In this document: positions 62,253 through 64,000 of the stretch, piece by piece | Position numbering within the stretch: position 1 is the stretch's first letter | Layout of the letters: every line of letters begins with the position of its first letter | Assembly (NCBI GenBank): GCA_019828595.1 | Contig: JAHQRK010000003.1 | Coordinates: forward strand, 3,844,001 to 3,908,000 | Source: Aphanomyces cochlioides | Lineage: Eukaryota > Oomycota > Saprolegniomycetes > Saprolegniales > Verrucalvaceae | DNA length: 64,000 bases | Direction: 5' to 3' | Translations under genes and position numbers: made by a program | Notes under the pieces: generated by a model | Database searches by the model: none | Told to the model about the DNA's origin: nothing | What the model saw: the letters and a program-made list of their open reading frames with translations, nothing else

Positions 62253-64000
62253 GGTGGTCGCGGCCGGTCTCTTCACCAAGTTCCCCATACTCGAACTGAC
62301 CACTGCCAACCTCAATGGGCTGAAAGACAACGGACATCTTGTGGCGCGGCGACTCCAAATTCCGACCCAAGCCGTTTTCTTTCAAGAAACCAAAATCAAT
62401 AACATCAAACATCTCGAAACCTTCCAACTCCACCTCAACAACGAAGTAGGCGTTGGCAAATACAAGCTTTTCACCAACGATCTCCGCACTGATCGCGTCG
62501 ACTCACTCAACAATCGGCGCTGCGGTGTGGCATCGTATTTCCATGGATCCATGCCTGGATTCCTCGACCTGCAACACTTGACCACCCATGACCGACCTGG
62601 AAGATACATGGTTGTTCGAACTCAGTGGGACGGCGTTCCTGTGTACTTTCACAACGTCTATGCCCCGGTTATCGCTCACTCTCGAGCACCGTTTTTCGAC
62701 GACCTGCCTCGCGACTTTAAGACGACAGCATTCACTTTGTCGGAGGCGATTTCAACTTACCCCTGGAGGAGCATCTGGACGCGACTCGACCTCGCCAAGA
62801 CCACAACGCTGGTAAGGCGGAATGCATTGCCTGGCTTTCAGCACTTGGTGTTATCGATGCGTGGAGGATGCACCACCCCAACGAGCGCGTTTACAGCGGC
62901 CCTGGTCGAAGCAACCGCCTCGACTACCTGTTTGTGGACCAAGATATCGTCGCTCAAACGTACGCACGTTCAAGCTATTCCCCAAGCAGCTTTGCAGGCG
63001 ACCACATGGAACACAAAGTGGTCCTCTCCTGCGAGCAGCGAGCTCCCGACCGAAGTTACTGGCGCCTCCCCCGTGAGCTCTTAAACAACCCTCAAGTAGT
63101 CGCAGCGATCAAGGCCGAAGCCAATCAACTTTTGGACGAGATGCGCGCAGACGACACTCAAAACTTTGGCGCAAAGTGGTACGGCTGGTTGAAGAGAATG
63201 AAGAAGCGTCTCCAAGTCAGTCATCGCCAGTACATTGACTCGATGAAGTACACACTCAATAGCCTCAAGATGAAGTGGCTTACTTCCCGCCGAGCATTCG
63301 ACATGGGACTCGTTGAGACATCCATTGTTAATACCGCCCGTCAAGCCCTTGACACTGCCCGCAGCGAGTACCGACAGTTCAACCTGGATCAGCAATTCGA
63401 CTTTCACGCCAACGTCAACGAGCGAGGTACCAGTCACTTTTTTCGTCGACCCAAGGGGATCAAAGTGCCGCTCTCGTCCGTGACAATCAACGGTGTAACG
63501 TCGACTGACCCGTCTGAAGTCAAGGCTGGTTTTACGTCTCATTGGAAAAACATCATGGTCACTCCAAGAGACCAACCACCGTTGAATCGGGCCCGTCGCC
63601 GAGCTATCATTCGAGCCATTACTCGACGTCTCACTCAAGAACAGCGCGACGCTCTGGAAAGTCCTCTCACGGCGGAAGACCTGTGCGGCGCGCTCAAGTC
63701 TATGAACCCGAACAAGTCTCCTGGTCCAGACGGCTGGCCTGCAGCTTTCTTTCAAGTCTCCCCGGACGTATTCGCCCAAATCCTGCTCAAGGTGTTCAAC
63801 TACCAACTCACCCATCACGGTCACCTCCTGCTCCAACAACGCCGAAGTGCAGTGGCGCTCTTGTTCAAGGCTGGAGACAGAGGCGACCCTGGCAACTATC
63901 GGCCGATTACTCTCATGTCGGTTGAAGTCAAGATTCTATCGCGGGCGCTGGCCTACCGTCTTGCACAAGTTGCCCCATACCTCGCTCACCCAAGCCAAGC
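62215..64000 (+). pseudogene. family C ORF2, frameshifted, 3' part off window
   Basis: The ATG at 62215 opens the endonuclease (T-A-N-L-N-G-L, F-F-Q-E-T-K, N-V-Y-A-P). A 1-bp deletion near 62720, just before the G-D-F-N motif, shifts the frame, and the rest of the endonuclease and the first RT motifs (K-S-P-G-P-D-G-W near 63714) continue in the new frame to the window edge. The copy cannot make a full enzyme. Confidence 0.88.

Larger units (their letters stand above)
59198..64000 (+). mobile_element. LINE family C, copy 5 (5' complete, runs off window)
   Basis: Begins AGTTTCC, the true 5' end of family C, with a 52-nt leader. It is the oldest and outermost element of the stack on tRNA 7 and carries more frameshifts than C1, in keeping with that order. 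The 3' end lies beyond the window. Confidence 0.92.

Noticed and set aside
18375..64000. CRISPR-like array because of regularly repeated short sequences
   Set aside because: Repeats are 14-bp target duplications and whole tRNA genes at kilobase spacing in both orientations; there is no repeat-spacer pattern.

Overview
The window looks like repeat-rich nuclear DNA from a eukaryote, most plausibly an oomycete or related stramenopile. This rests on a Ty3/gypsy element with two RNase H modules, a P450 relic with 44-53 bp introns, a DD82E Tc1/mariner-type transposase and large APE-type LINEs. The species assignment is inference. I see no clear single-copy host protein gene: almost everything is a mobile element or a tRNA gene.

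Positions 1-18374 are a graveyard of broken elements. A Ty1/copia element on the minus strand leaves the left edge (Gag-protease, primer-binding site, 201-bp LTR). A decayed Ty3/gypsy element (2.1-9.0 kb) is fused to the 3' half of a second copia element (RT-RNase H, 9.0-10.9 kb, with its LTR at 12821-13021). That copia is interrupted by a 1.85-kb insert carrying a SINE-like unit and an intron-containing cytochrome P450 fragment. A 172-bp repeat occurs in inverted orientation at 1632-1804 and 13239-13409. A hAT transposase relic and a frameshifted DD82E (Sailor-like) transposase follow.

Positions 18375-64000 are one coherent system: an array of tRNA-Asn(GTT) genes in alternating orientation, heavily colonised by non-LTR retrotransposons. 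The unoccupied unit is tRNA(+), 951-952 bp convergent spacer, tRNA(-), 883 bp divergent spacer. Seven complete tRNA genes are present (18984, 25350, 26375, 43645, 44669, 55968, 56993). Three LINE families (called A, B and C here) have inserted nine times at exactly the same place and orientation. Each insertion sits at the tRNA 5' end, head to head with the tRNA. It regenerates a full tRNA on the element's 5' side and leaves the first 14 tRNA nucleotides (TCCTCTATAGCTCA) on its 3' side. Because the target is restored, elements stack: B then C on the tRNAs at 43645 and 55968, and C, C, A on the tRNA at 56993, with the youngest next to the tRNA.

Family C has two overlapping ORFs (ORF1, and ORF2 with APE endonuclease, RT and a zinc knuckle). 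The copy at 36313-43644 appears intact. Family B fuses ORF1 and endonuclease in one frame with RT, but both copies carry an in-frame TGA at a conserved Trp. Family A has RT followed by a separate ORF with a chromodomain-like segment and a putative cysteine protease. A and C share a 3' tail; B does not. Only the tRNA at 26375-26447 is unoccupied and keeps its native upstream flank. All coordinates and identities were derived by eye, without database searches.
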